In this document: positions 7,829 through 15,029 of the stretch, piece after piece
Layout of the letters: each line of letters starts with the position of its first letter
Numbering within the stretch: position 1 is the stretch's first letter
Source: JAPLDB01 sp038230515
Lineage (GTDB): Bacteria > Bacteroidota > Bacteroidia > AKYH767-A > 2013-40CM-41-45
Length of the DNA stretch: 15,324 nt
Direction of reading: 5' to 3'
NCBI GenBank assembly: GCA_038230515.1
Contig: JBBRND010000058.1
Coordinates: 1 to 15,324, forward strand
Program-made: the position numbers and the translations under genes
The notes under the pieces: model-generated
Database searches by the model: none
Seen by the model: the letters and a program-made list of their open reading frames with translations, nothing else
What the model was told of the DNA's origin: nothing

Positions 7829-7909
7829 GTTTTGTTAATTGGTTGATTCGGTTGATTGGGAAAATCAATCACTAATTAACTCAATCAACTGAGTTAACTT
7901 AATTGACGA
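7829..7909 (-). other. fbaB-accD spacer rich in TTGATT/AATCAA inverted repeats
   Basis: TTAACTCA (7876-7883) and TGAGTTAA (7890-7897) form a perfect 8-bp stem with a 6-nt loop. TTGATT (7852-7857) and AATCAA (7863-7868) form a second hairpin. GGTTGATT is also directly repeated at 7841 and 7850. No T-tract follows the first stem on the minus strand, so a strong terminator is not supported. The hairpins may attenuate transcription or stabilise the transcript ends between fbaB and accD. Confidence 0.5.
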
Positions 7910-8968
7910 TTATGCAATTGTAATTTCTTTCGCAAGATAAACCTCCTGAATCATATTAAGAAGTTCCACACCATCCTTCATTGGTTTTTGAAATGCTTTG
8001 CGTCCGCTTATCAAACCCTGACCACCTGCGCGTTTGTTAATCACGGCTGTTGTAACTGCCTCTGACAGATCGCTTGCACCTTTCGACTCTCCGCCTGAAT
8101 TGATAAGTCCCATTCTTCCCATGTAACAATTAGCAACCTGGTAACGGCAAAGATCAATCGGATGATCGCTCGATAATTCAGAATAAACTTTCGGATTTGT
8201 CTTCCCGAAATTCAATGCCGTGTAACCGCCATTTGTTGTGGGAAGTTTTTGTTTTATAATGTCGGCCTGAATTGTTACTCCAAGATGATTCGCTTGTCCT
8301 GTAAGGTCAGCAGCCGTGTGATAATCTTTTCCGTCTTTTTTGAAACCACTATTACGCAGGTAACACCAAAGTATGGTTGCCATACCTAACTCGTGCGCCA
8401 TTGCAAATGCCTGCGCCACTTCCTGAATCTGCCGCGATGATTCCTCAGAACCAAAATAAATGGTAGCACCAACAGCAGCAGCACCCATGTTCCATGCTTC
8501 TTTCACAGTTCCGAAAAATATCTGATCAAACTTATTCGGATAAGTGAGAAACTCGTTGTGATTTAATTTTACGATGAAGGGAATTTTGTGCGCATATTTT
8601 CTCGATACACTTGCAAGCACGCCAAACGTGGAAGCCACTCCATTGCAACCACCTTCAATCGCAAGCTTAACAATATTTTCTGAGTCAAAATAAATCGGGT
8701 TGGGAGCAAATGAAGCTCCGGCAGAATGCTCAATGCCCTGATCAACCGGCAGAATGGAAACATAACCAGTGCCTGCAAGCCGCCCGGTGTTGTACAATCG
8801 TTGTAGATTTACTAGGGTTTGGTTTGTTCTGTTTGAAGAACAAAAAATCCTGTCCACAAAATCAGCCCCCGGAAGGTGAAGCATTTCCTTGTTTACAGTT
8901 TTACACTCATGCTTCAGTAAGTTGTCAGCATTTGCCCCAAGCAGTTCAGTAATTTTCTGAGATAACAT
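7910..8968 (-). CDS. fbaB: Class I fructose-bisphosphate aldolase (DhnA/FbaB type)
   Basis: The protein has 352 residues. It is the archaeal/DhnA-type class I aldolase: PVDQGIEHS at 74-82, the FIVKLNHNE strand near 131, QADIIKQKLP at 234-243 with Lys239 as the likely Schiff-base lysine (equivalent to E. coli FbaB Lys236), NSGGESKG near 290-297 and the phosphate-binding GRKAFQKP at 322-329. It cleaves fructose 1,6-bisphosphate to DHAP and glyceraldehyde 3-phosphate, and the reverse in gluconeogenesis, without a metal. Cytoplasmic. ATG 8968 is supported by a consensus promoter box 24-31 bp upstream. The gene is divergent from the small secreted protein at 9158 and leads into accD. No class II aldolase is in the window. 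Confidence 0.95.
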   Translation of the reverse strand: MLSQKITELLGANADNLLKHECKTVNKEMLHLPGADFVDRIFCSSNRTNQTLVNLQRLYNTGRLAGTGYVSILPVDQGIEHSAGASFAPNPIYFDSENIVKLAIEGGCNGVASTFGVLASVSRKYAHKIPFIVKLNHNEFLTYPNKFDQIFFGTVKEAWNMGAAAVGATIYFGSEESSRQIQEVAQAFAMAHELGMATILWCYLRNSGFKKDGKDYHTAADLTGQANHLGVTIQADIIKQKLPTTNGGYTALNFGKTNPKVYSELSSDHPIDLCRYQVANCYMGRMGLINSGGESKGASDLSEAVTTAVINKRAGGQGLISGRKAFQKPMKDGVELLNMIQEVYLAKEITIA

Positions 8969-8991
8969 AATTCAGTTTTTGATACGATCGG

Positions 8992-8999
8992 CAAAACTA
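8992..8999 (-). promoter_or_regulatory. fbaB promoter, -7 box TAGTTTTG
   Basis: On the minus strand TAGTTTTG fits TAnnTTTG exactly. TTTC at 9019-9022 lies 19 bp upstream as a near-consensus -33 box. The leader to ATG 8968 would be about 17 nt. The spacer overlaps the left arm of the inverted repeat at 9001-9048. Confidence 0.6.
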
Positions 9000-9000
9000 A

Positions 9001-9048
9001 GAGAGAAAACGGAAATCTGAAACGTTATTCACTTTTATGTTTTCTCTC
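9001..9048. repeat. Perfect 10-bp inverted repeat in the fbaB upstream region
   Basis: GAGAGAAAAC (9001-9010) and GTTTTCTCTC (9039-9048) are exact reverse complements, 28 bp apart. The left arm lies between the -7 and -33 elements proposed for fbaB and the right arm lies upstream of them. It could be an operator, or only a hairpin-forming sequence in a divergent promoter region. Confidence 0.5.
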
Positions 9049-9157
9049 ACGGAACTCTTCCTGTTAATAGATTTCTCTACACATTCACCATTCTATCATC
9101 TAATTCTATGCACTTTTGCTGAATAAATTTTATTTCAAACAACCTAAAAAAATTAAA

Positions 9158-9520
9158 ATGAAAAAGATTCTTCTGGCAATTGCCTTCTGTGGATTTGTCT
9201 TCGCGCAAATCAATGCTCAAACACCTGCCCCTGCACAAACTAAAAAAGCAACACCATCGGGCGTTCAGGCAACTGATCCCAAAATGGCTTCTTCACAGCC
9301 CGCTGCAAAGGAAGAAGTGACACCTGCAAAAGTTGCGGCTGGAAAAACGGCACCGGCTTCAGTAACCAAGAGTGGACCGGTAATGAAAAAAGACGGCACT
9401 CCTGACAAACGTTACAAAAGCAATCAGCACATGAAGAAGGATGGCACACCTGACAAACGTTACAAAGAGCATAAAGATGCAGCAAAGCCCGCTGCTACCG
9501 GAGATACTCCTAAAAAGTAG
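9158..9520 (+). CDS. Small secreted Lys/Ala/Pro-rich protein with two DGTPDKRYK motifs
   Basis: The start is set at ATG 9158, where the product begins with a clear signal peptide (MKKILLAIAFCGFVFAQINAQ) after an A-rich leader. An in-frame ATG at 9116 would add 14 residues before the signal and is unlikely. The mature part (about 99 residues) is low-complexity, rich in Ala, Pro, Lys and Thr. It ends with two copies of MKKDGTPDKRYK 16 residues apart (9383 and 9431) and a Lys-rich tail. Charge is strongly positive, with no Cys and no T9SS domain, so the periplasm is the likely location. The motif recurs in Bacteroidota small proteins and resembles the short basic repeat called the PBCV-specific basic adaptor domain; that link is from memory and unverified. 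Function unknown; binding an acidic polymer is possible. CACTTTTG at 9111-9118 is a weak -7 candidate. Confidence 0.8.
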   Translation: MKKILLAIAFCGFVFAQINAQTPAPAQTKKATPSGVQATDPKMASSQPAAKEEVTPAKVAAGKTAPASVTKSGPVMKKDGTPDKRYKSNQHMKKDGTPDKRYKEHKDAAKPAATGDTPKK

Positions 9521-9536
9521 TATCATAAATTTAAGG

Positions 9537-9575
9537 CAATAAAAAAATCCGCTCAGTGAAGCGGATTTTTTATTG
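9537..9575. terminator. Bidirectional intrinsic terminator between convergent genes
   Basis: AAAAAATCCGCT and AGCGGATTTTTT (9560-9571) pair perfectly over 12 bp around a 6-nt loop. CAAT/ATTG extends the stem if one of the seven A is bulged. The A-run on one side and the T-run on the other let it serve both the 9158-9520 gene and the minus-strand muramidase ending at 9609. Confidence 0.9.
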
Positions 9576-9608
9576 AAGGGGTGTGCCAACTAAAAAATGT
9601 TAACAGTG

Positions 9609-10247
9609 CTATTTTGCAAGAACGTTCATTCCTTCGCTATCACTGAATTCGAGCTTCTGCATTTTCTCTTCCATCTTTTTGAATTTCTTAAACGCGCGTT
9701 CAAGTTTGCGATCATACTGATGTTGATTGAAACCATCGCCATTGTAGGCACGGGCAATAGCTTTGAAATCTTTCGAGCGCATCTTCCGGAGTAAATTATT
9801 ACTCACCAGAAAATGCCCGACAGCATTTAGTTGTTCAGACTCACGGTGCATGGCTTCAACGAATGAATAAATGTTCGGATAACCGGCAGCAGCGTAATTG
9901 AAACCCATAATCTGGAATGCGCCCCATGAAGCAGAACATAACGCTGCCTCATTATGAATCTGAATTGCTTTATCAAGCCGGTCATATTCTTCTCTTCCGT
10001 GTTTGTATTTGAATTTGTCGCGATGCTGAAAAAGAATGTCCTCATTTCCCTTTACAAACTCTTTCGGATTCACACCTCTCCGTTCAAGCTCCTTCCAGAA
10101 GATATGCCCTTCGAATAAAATTTTCGGACGACCGTCTGATTGAAATCCGTTTCCTTTTGCTTCCACTTCGTTGAGGGCTTTCAGCAAAGCGGGTTCTACT
10201 TGTAGTGTATCAGCCATGCTGCGAAATTGAAATTCAGTGATTGCCAT
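9609..10247 (-). CDS. N-acetylmuramidase domain protein (phage endolysin type)
   Basis: The protein has 212 residues and one domain of the DUF3380/N-acetylmuramidase family (about 15-190). The signature EVEAKGNGF...GRPKILFEGHIF is at 27-48, with Glu29 as the likely catalytic acid (it aligns with E-S-x-G-x-GF in the family). It continues with SASWGAFQIMGFNYAAAGY, FVEAMHRESEQL and AIARAYNGDGFNQHQYDRKL. Family members cut the MurNAc-GlcNAc bond of peptidoglycan and are best known as phage lysozymes. There is no signal peptide or membrane segment. A basic, Lys-rich, probably helical tail (KLERAFKKFKKMEEKMQKLE) follows the domain. No holin, spanin or structural phage gene is nearby, so it looks like a lone domesticated or relic endolysin, or a toxin/lysis function carried singly. 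ATG 10247 fits a promoter-like box about 26 bp upstream. Confidence 0.9.
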   Translation of the reverse strand: MAITEFQFRSMADTLQVEPALLKALNEVEAKGNGFQSDGRPKILFEGHIFWKELERRGVNPKEFVKGNEDILFQHRDKFKYKHGREEYDRLDKAIQIHNEAALCSASWGAFQIMGFNYAAAGYPNIYSFVEAMHRESEQLNAVGHFLVSNNLLRKMRSKDFKAIARAYNGDGFNQHQYDRKLERAFKKFKKMEEKMQKLEFSDSEGMNVLAK

Positions 10248-10272
10248 GAGTTAGGTTTTTATTAATGATGAG

Positions 10273-10280
10273 CAAAGATG
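10273..10280 (-). promoter_or_regulatory. Candidate -7 box for the muramidase gene
   Basis: CATCTTTG on the minus strand differs from TAnnTTTG at one position. TTG at 10301-10303 is 20 bp upstream. The predicted leader is about 19 nt. This would let the muramidase be expressed apart from tamL. Confidence 0.35.
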
Positions 10281-10322
10281 CAACCAAAAAGAAACAAGTG
10301 CAATGACTATTTAGCAGTTGGT

Positions 10323-10350
10323 ATTATCTGGTATAAAAGTGGCAGATAAT
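10323..10350. repeat. 8-bp inverted repeat between tamL and the muramidase gene
   Basis: ATTATCTG (10323-10330) and CAGATAAT (10343-10350) are exact reverse complements with a 12-nt centre. No T-tract follows on the minus strand, so it is a poor terminator. An operator or a transcript-end hairpin for tamL are both possible. Confidence 0.4.
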
Positions 10351-10413
10351 TAAGCATTAGTGGTTACGAAGAGAAGAGGGTGGAAGTTGAAAAATAGCCA
10401 TCTAACCAAAAAC

Positions 10414-12783
10414 TTAGAACGGATAACCGATAGCAAAGTTTGCCGCAATCTGTCCGATCACAAGTTGTTTGTGTGCGTATTCCCATCGGTTGGAAGCATC
10501 CAATGCGGGATCAACAAGTTTCATCGCAAAATCTGTGCGTATAATAAAAAAGTTAAAATTGAATCGAAGTCCTAAGCCAGCCCCTACGGCAATTTCGCTT
10601 GCAAAGGTTTTTGTATCAAACTCCTTTGTGGGATCATTTCCAGATGTAGCTTTGCGCAGCCAGACATTTCCTGCATCAACAAATGCAGCCGCTTCGATAG
10701 TTTTAAAAATAGAAACACGGTATTCCACATTTGCGACTAATTTAATGTCGCCACCATTTTCAATCTGACTCGTGTCTTTGAAAGAGCCAGGACCTAGCGA
10801 TCTTGCCAGCCAAGCGCGTATATCGTTAGCGCCTCCTGCAAAAAATGCTTTGTCAAACGGGAGGGAAATACTATCTGAATTTCCGTATGTAAACCCGATG
10901 CCCCCTGCAATACGATATACAACTGTGTTGATTTGATTTATCCTCATGTGGTATGTGAAATCCACGTCCGGTTTTATGTATTGAGAAAAAACATTTTTAA
11001 AAACCGTGTATTTTCCGTTCTCATCTTTCGATGTATTGGGGAATATCTTCTCGTATAAATACAAAGTATTGCCTGCTGTTTCAAAATTGGTACGGAAGAA
11101 GAAAAAACTTTTTCCGATTCGAACACTTTGGTTAGTCAGCGACCATGCAACCCGCGATGAAGCAATTAAATGATCACCATAACTGTAAATCAAACTCTGG
11201 TCTTTTGTTGCATTTAATTTATCCTGAAACGCTCCTCGTGGATCAACAATCACCGAATTGACTTCGAACGGATAATACTGCAATCTCTGGCGCACCGAAG
11301 GCCGCCATTGATATCCAAAAGAAAATTTCCAAATGATACGCTTGTAGTCAGGTCGGTCCTGGTAATTTGTTCCGATGGTGATATAGGTTTTCGGATTAAA
11401 GTATCTCGAAGTTCTTCTTTCAAGAAATCCGGGAATCAGGAATTTTTTAAGCCCTAAACTCAGATCAGGTCCGAAGTCGTAGGTGTTGAAGAAGAAAAGT
11501 GATTTTGTTACAGTGTTGTCATTAAGATTTCGGAGCGCCTCAAGCCCGCCCGTTAATTTCAATTCAAGGGATTCGGCACCGCGGAATAAGTTTTTACTTT
11601 GATAAGTAAGGTTTCCTGCAATTCCAAGATTGCCACCATTGTGGGTGAGTTCGCTTTCTATTTTATATTCCTGCTTTGCAATGGGAGAAAGTTGTATGAA
11701 TACATTAAGCAGATATTCGTGCTGGTTGCTATCTCTTGGCACCTCCTGAAAACGAAAGTTGATAAACTTAAAAATATTCAGATCAGCGAGTCGTGCGTAC
11801 GTGTAGTCCACATCTTTCTGCAAAAAACGATCTCCCTTTTTCATAAAGATGTAACGCACCAGAGCTTCATTTCTTATATAATCCTTTTTCAGGTTACTGA
11901 TGAAATGATAATCGCTCAGAATACTCGTATCCATGACCAGTGAACCTTCTTCAATGTGCGAATCATAATTAGTGAAAACGTAAATATTGTTGAAGTGATA
12001 GCTATGGTGATCTTCTACTGGATGTTCAGCACTTTCTTCGGGAGTTGCATTTTCAAAGAGGCGGCTCACGTACAAATAAATGTCCACCTGATGGTTGCCA
12101 AGCGAAGTATCGAGTTCATAAGTGAGATAGTTCCGGTTGAAGAAATAATATCCAAGATCTCTGATGATGGCTGTTATGCGGTCGCGTTCTTTGTCAAGAA
12201 TATTTTCATCATAAATCTTTCCGGATAGAATCAATGAATTACTTTTCTCATACTTCAAAATGTCGGATATAACTTCATCGGAAGAAGAGTAAGAAACATT
12301 CCTGACAGTGTAAGGTATCCGCGGGTTCATTTTGTATTGCACAATTGCCTTTTTCTTCTTCAGAAAAACCGAATCAGAAACAGTTGCATTAAAAAATCCT
12401 TTCCGCTGAAGAAAAATCTCCAGTTGCTGGCGGCTCTTTTCAGTAAGCGATGTATCAACTAGTACTGGCTCTTCACCAATTTCCCTCAGGCCGCGTTTCA
12501 CTTTTTTCCATTGCCGGCTTAACCAGTTGTGATTTGCAACTGTGGTGTCTCCGGTGTTGCCAAAGTTGTAAATGCCAAGGTGCAAACGAACAATGCCTAA
12601 TATCTTCCGGTTCGTTTTCTGCTTGATCAGCGATGTGAGTTCCTCTTTCTTAAAATGAAGCGTGTCTGTATCAATTTTATTTTTGCTGAGGAAATAACTT
12701 CCTGAAGGAATTTTTTTCAGCGGATTACAAGCCAAAACAAAAACCGTGCTGATGAAAAGAAAAAAACGCGCTGACTTTTTCAC
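10414..12783 (-). CDS. tamL: TamL-type BamA/TamA family outer-membrane lipoprotein
   Basis: The product is about 789 residues. The start is either GTG 12783 (MKKSARFFLFIS...) or TTG 12789 two codons earlier; I chose GTG because the n-region then begins MKKS and the likely promoter box at 12800-12807 leaves almost no leader before the TTG. The signal peptide ends in a lipobox (VLAC), so the mature protein is a lipoprotein, the form typical of Bacteroidota TamL. POTRA-like alpha/beta repeats fill about 30-380, including IPYTVRNVSY and a second set near the YTYARLADLNIFKFINF segment. The C-terminal half is a 16-strand-type barrel of aromatic strands ending in Phe (NFAIGYPF). The lid-loop motif VRGF of BamA appears as IRAWLARSLGPG near residue 655, as usual for this branch. 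Inferred role: outer-membrane protein insertion together with TamB; tamB is not in the window. Divergent from tsaE. Confidence 0.92.
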   Translation of the reverse strand: MKKSARFFLFISTVFVLACNPLKKIPSGSYFLSKNKIDTDTLHFKKEELTSLIKQKTNRKILGIVRLHLGIYNFGNTGDTTVANHNWLSRQWKKVKRGLREIGEEPVLVDTSLTEKSRQQLEIFLQRKGFFNATVSDSVFLKKKKAIVQYKMNPRIPYTVRNVSYSSSDEVISDILKYEKSNSLILSGKIYDENILDKERDRITAIIRDLGYYFFNRNYLTYELDTSLGNHQVDIYLYVSRLFENATPEESAEHPVEDHHSYHFNNIYVFTNYDSHIEEGSLVMDTSILSDYHFISNLKKDYIRNEALVRYIFMKKGDRFLQKDVDYTYARLADLNIFKFINFRFQEVPRDSNQHEYLLNVFIQLSPIAKQEYKIESELTHNGGNLGIAGNLTYQSKNLFRGAESLELKLTGGLEALRNLNDNTVTKSLFFFNTYDFGPDLSLGLKKFLIPGFLERRTSRYFNPKTYITIGTNYQDRPDYKRIIWKFSFGYQWRPSVRQRLQYYPFEVNSVIVDPRGAFQDKLNATKDQSLIYSYGDHLIASSRVAWSLTNQSVRIGKSFFFFRTNFETAGNTLYLYEKIFPNTSKDENGKYTVFKNVFSQYIKPDVDFTYHMRINQINTVVYRIAGGIGFTYGNSDSISLPFDKAFFAGGANDIRAWLARSLGPGSFKDTSQIENGGDIKLVANVEYRVSIFKTIEAAAFVDAGNVWLRKATSGNDPTKEFDTKTFASEIAVGAGLGLRFNFNFFIIRTDFAMKLVDPALDASNRWEYAHKQLVIGQIAANFAIGYPF

Positions 12784-12799
12784 AATCAATTGTGGTTGA

Positions 12800-12807
12800 C
12801 AAAAATA
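12800..12807 (-). promoter_or_regulatory. tamL promoter candidate, -7 box TATTTTTG
   Basis: TATTTTTG on the minus strand fits TAnnTTTG exactly. Transcription would start around 12793, about 10 nt before GTG 12783. The nearest TTG upstream is 16 bp away, shorter than the usual 19-21, so the -33 element is uncertain. Confidence 0.45.
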
Positions 12808-12945
12808 GTATTCTGCCTGTGAGCAACTATTTTACCAACTATTACTTTTCGACAGGCAAGTTCATCTGCTCACTAAAATTCAGAAACAAAATATTCTGTT
12901 TTGATAACTATTCACCTCAGCGTAGCATCATCACTCATCAATTAT

Positions 12946-12953
12946 TATTTTCG
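12946..12953 (+). promoter_or_regulatory. Candidate -7 box for tsaE-ald
   Basis: TATTTTCG is one change from TAnnTTTG and ends 12 bp before ATG 12966, implying a very short leader. No clear -33 box is visible at 19-21 bp. Confidence 0.35.
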
Positions 12954-12965
12954 TGCGGTAGAATT

Positions 12966-13385
12966 ATGAAGGAGTGGCAGGTAAATTCGGTAAGCGAACT
13001 TGATGATGTTGCAGCAGATTTTTTATCAGCGTTTATGCAATATCGTGTGTTTGCCTTCTCTGCAGAAATGGGTGCAGGTAAAACAACGTTCATCAAATCG
13101 CTTTGCAGGGCGCTTGGGGTTTTGGAAAATGTTACAAGCCCTACTTTCTCTATCGTAAATGAATACATGAGTGCGGACGGAAATCCTGTTTATCATTTCG
13201 ATTTTTACAGGATTGAGAAGAAGCAGGAGGCGATTGATATCGGAATAAGCGAGTATTTTTACAGCGGCAATTATTGTTTTGTGGAGTGGCCGGAAAAAAT
13301 TTTACATTTATTGCCTGAAGATGCCTGCCGCATCAGCATCAATCTAAAAGATAATACAAGGATAATAACTTTTAACAATGTCTGA
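12966..13385 (+). CDS. tsaE: tRNA t6A37 biosynthesis ATPase TsaE
   Basis: The start is ATG 12966 (139 residues, the normal size). The frame is open further upstream to 12792, but that extension has no family similarity and runs through the divergent promoter region. The Walker A motif is AEMGAGKTT at 33-41. Further TsaE motifs are VTSPTFSIVNEY (56-67), YHFDFYRI (76-83, acidic Mg-binding/catalytic Asp) and CFVEWPEK (104-111). TsaE works with TsaB and TsaD to attach threonylcarbamoyl to adenosine 37 of ANN-decoding tRNAs; its ATPase resets the complex. Cytoplasmic. The stop codon overlaps the start of the next gene by 8 bp (ATGTCTGA), so translational coupling is likely. tsaB and tsaD are not in the window. 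Confidence 0.95.
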   Translation: MKEWQVNSVSELDDVAADFLSAFMQYRVFAFSAEMGAGKTTFIKSLCRALGVLENVTSPTFSIVNEYMSADGNPVYHFDFYRIEKKQEAIDIGISEYFYSGNYCFVEWPEKILHLLPEDACRISINLKDNTRIITFNNV

Positions 13386-14604
13386 ACAAAAACCACGGGG
13401 CTTTTCCAGCATTATCAATCCGGCATACATGCCGAGGGAAATGATGGCGGAGATTAAGAAGCAGGAAAAGAAATTATACATCGGCATTCCGAAAGAAATT
13501 TCTTTTCAGGAAAACAGAATTCCATTAATACCCGAAGCAGTTGCGTTGCTTATTGCCAACGGTCATGAGATTGTGATGGAAACCAATGCCGGCAATACTT
13601 CCAACTTTCAGGATTCTGATTTCAGCGAGGCAGGTGCGCGCATTGCGTACAGCGCTGACGAAGTTTACAAGGCAGACATTGTTCTTAAAGTTGCTCCGCC
13701 TTCTCCTGAAGAAGTGGAAAAGATGCAACCGAGGCAGCAACTCATTTCCATTTTGCAGATGAGCATTCAAACGGGAGAGTACATCCGCAACCTGGGTGCA
13801 AAAAAAATTACCGCCATCGGGTATGAATACATGCACGATGAAAGTGGCGTGTATCCCGTCATTCAGGCAATGAGCGAAATTGTAGGTAGTTCTTCCATCC
13901 TCATTGCTGCGGAATACCTGAGCAATGCTTTTAACGGAAAGGGTGAATTGCTTGGAGGAGTGGCGGGCATTCCGCCTACTGAAGTGGTGATTATAGGTGC
14001 GGGCACGGTGGGCGAATATGCTGCACGGGCTGCGTTGGGACTGGGAGCGATGGTGAAAGTTTTCGACAACTCGCTGCATCGTCTTCGAAGGTTGCAGAAC
14101 CGGTTAGGCAGGCGCATCTTCACATCCATTATCACACCTACTCTTCTTCTTAAAGAATTAAAAAATGCTGATGTGGCAATCGGTGCATTGCGCAGCAACG
14201 AGGGCCTGGCGCCCGTAGTGGTTACGGAGCAAATGGTGAGCGAAATGCGTGCGGGTTCTGTTATTGTTGATGTCAGCATAGATCAGGGCGGATGTTTTGA
14301 AACGAGCGAGATTACCAACCACTCGCAACCTGTTTTTAGAAAATACGGAGTAGTGCATTATTGCGTGCCTAACATTGCAAGCCGCGTTAGCCGCACAGCA
14401 AGCACTGCACTCAGCAACATTTTCGCACCCATTCTGCTAAGCATTGGCGAGGAAGGCGGCATTGATGAAATGCTCTGGAAAAATAAAGCGGTGCGCAAGG
14501 GCGTTTACCTCTACCGCGGCTCAGTGACTAACCGCTACATAAGCGAGTTTACCAAACTGCCTTACAAAGACCTGGATTTGCTTATGGCTGCTGCAAGAAT
14601 TTAA
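13378..14604 (+). CDS. ald: Alanine dehydrogenase / PntA-like family protein
   Basis: The protein has 408 residues, with about 32 residues before the point where most alanine dehydrogenases begin (YIGIPKE at 34-40). The NAD-binding fold has IGAGTVGEYAARAA (206-219) and Asp230 at the end of the next strand, which favours NAD. VDVSIDQGGCFETS (297-310) holds Asp302, equivalent to Asp270 of M. tuberculosis Ald, and Arg47 matches Arg15. A gapless comparison from VLKVAPP onward puts Ala106 where Ald has Lys75 and Gln127 where it has catalytic His96. The ordinary alanine/pyruvate reaction is therefore uncertain, and this segment resembles the transhydrogenase alpha subunit instead, though no membrane segments are present. 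Encoded with tsaE in a two-gene unit overlapping by 8 bp. The family call is firm; substrate not. No clear terminator follows. Confidence 0.85.
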   Translation: MSEQKPRGFSSIINPAYMPREMMAEIKKQEKKLYIGIPKEISFQENRIPLIPEAVALLIANGHEIVMETNAGNTSNFQDSDFSEAGARIAYSADEVYKADIVLKVAPPSPEEVEKMQPRQQLISILQMSIQTGEYIRNLGAKKITAIGYEYMHDESGVYPVIQAMSEIVGSSSILIAAEYLSNAFNGKGELLGGVAGIPPTEVVIIGAGTVGEYAARAALGLGAMVKVFDNSLHRLRRLQNRLGRRIFTSIITPTLLLKELKNADVAIGALRSNEGLAPVVVTEQMVSEMRAGSVIVDVSIDQGGCFETSEITNHSQPVFRKYGVVHYCVPNIASRVSRTASTALSNIFAPILLSIGEEGGIDEMLWKNKAVRKGVYLYRGSVTNRYISEFTKLPYKDLDLLMAAARI

Positions 14605-15029
14605 GAACTCACGTTTGGCAATATATCTTCAGTGTTGTCAGTTGTTCGGGAGTTGACTTGCGCGGGGGCGAGACCTGCCATTTGAGTTAGGGCATAGGAA
14701 CTCTTAATCTCTGATTTTACCGTTGTCCCTTTTTGACTCATCCAAAGTAGAAAAATTTCATTGGTCTCATGTCTTACCGCGAGAGGTTGTGTGCAAGATT
14801 GACCTTACACTTGCATAACCTGAGTTGGCAGGTGAGCAGCGCACGAACCCAACGCACAACACCCGCCCGGAAATTTTTACTTAGTCGCCAGCCATCCGGT
14901 TAAAGCAAAAAAAAATTGAATCTTGCATTTGTAAGATTTACTGCTGCGAATTGAACGTAGCAAAAGCATGAACTTGAAAAATAAAAAGAAAATAAAGTTT
15001 TCCAGAAAAAAAGCTTCTTCATCATCCCA
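14605..15029. other. Non-coding stretch after ald
   Basis: No supported gene. It holds the segment with imperfect inverted ends (14641-14860) and a weak hairpin at 14919-14938 (AATCTTGC/GTAAGATT, one G-U pair) flanked by nine A. On the minus strand this hairpin would be followed by a T-run, so it could be a minus-strand terminator, but no minus-strand gene precedes it within the window. Confidence 0.5.
14641..14860. repeat. Possible decayed MITE-like element with imperfect inverted ends
   Basis: The left end reads GTTGT...GGGAGTT...TTGCGCGG...ACCTGCCA (14641-14680). The right end read on the minus strand gives GTTGTGCGTTGGGTT...TGCGC...ACCTGCCA (14860-14826). The shared blocks keep their order but not exact spacing. 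A third relative lies at 4351-4406. No transposase is present and target-site duplications are not obvious. Confidence 0.35.

Noticed and set aside
9116..9157. Upstream ATG for the small secreted protein
   Set aside because: It would put 14 residues before a perfectly placed signal peptide; ATG 9158 has an A-rich leader and the natural MKK start.
12792..12965. 58-residue N-terminal extension of TsaE
   Set aside because: TsaE normally begins near MKEWQ; the extension overlaps the divergent tamL promoter region and has no similarity to the family.
13525..14079. Minus-strand open frame of 184 codons opposite ald
   Set aside because: It is antisense to a clear, full-length family member and its product has no recognisable domain.
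14605..15029. tRNA or other known structural RNA
   Set aside because: No cloverleaf, T-loop GTTCRA context or other recognisable RNA signature was found on either strand.
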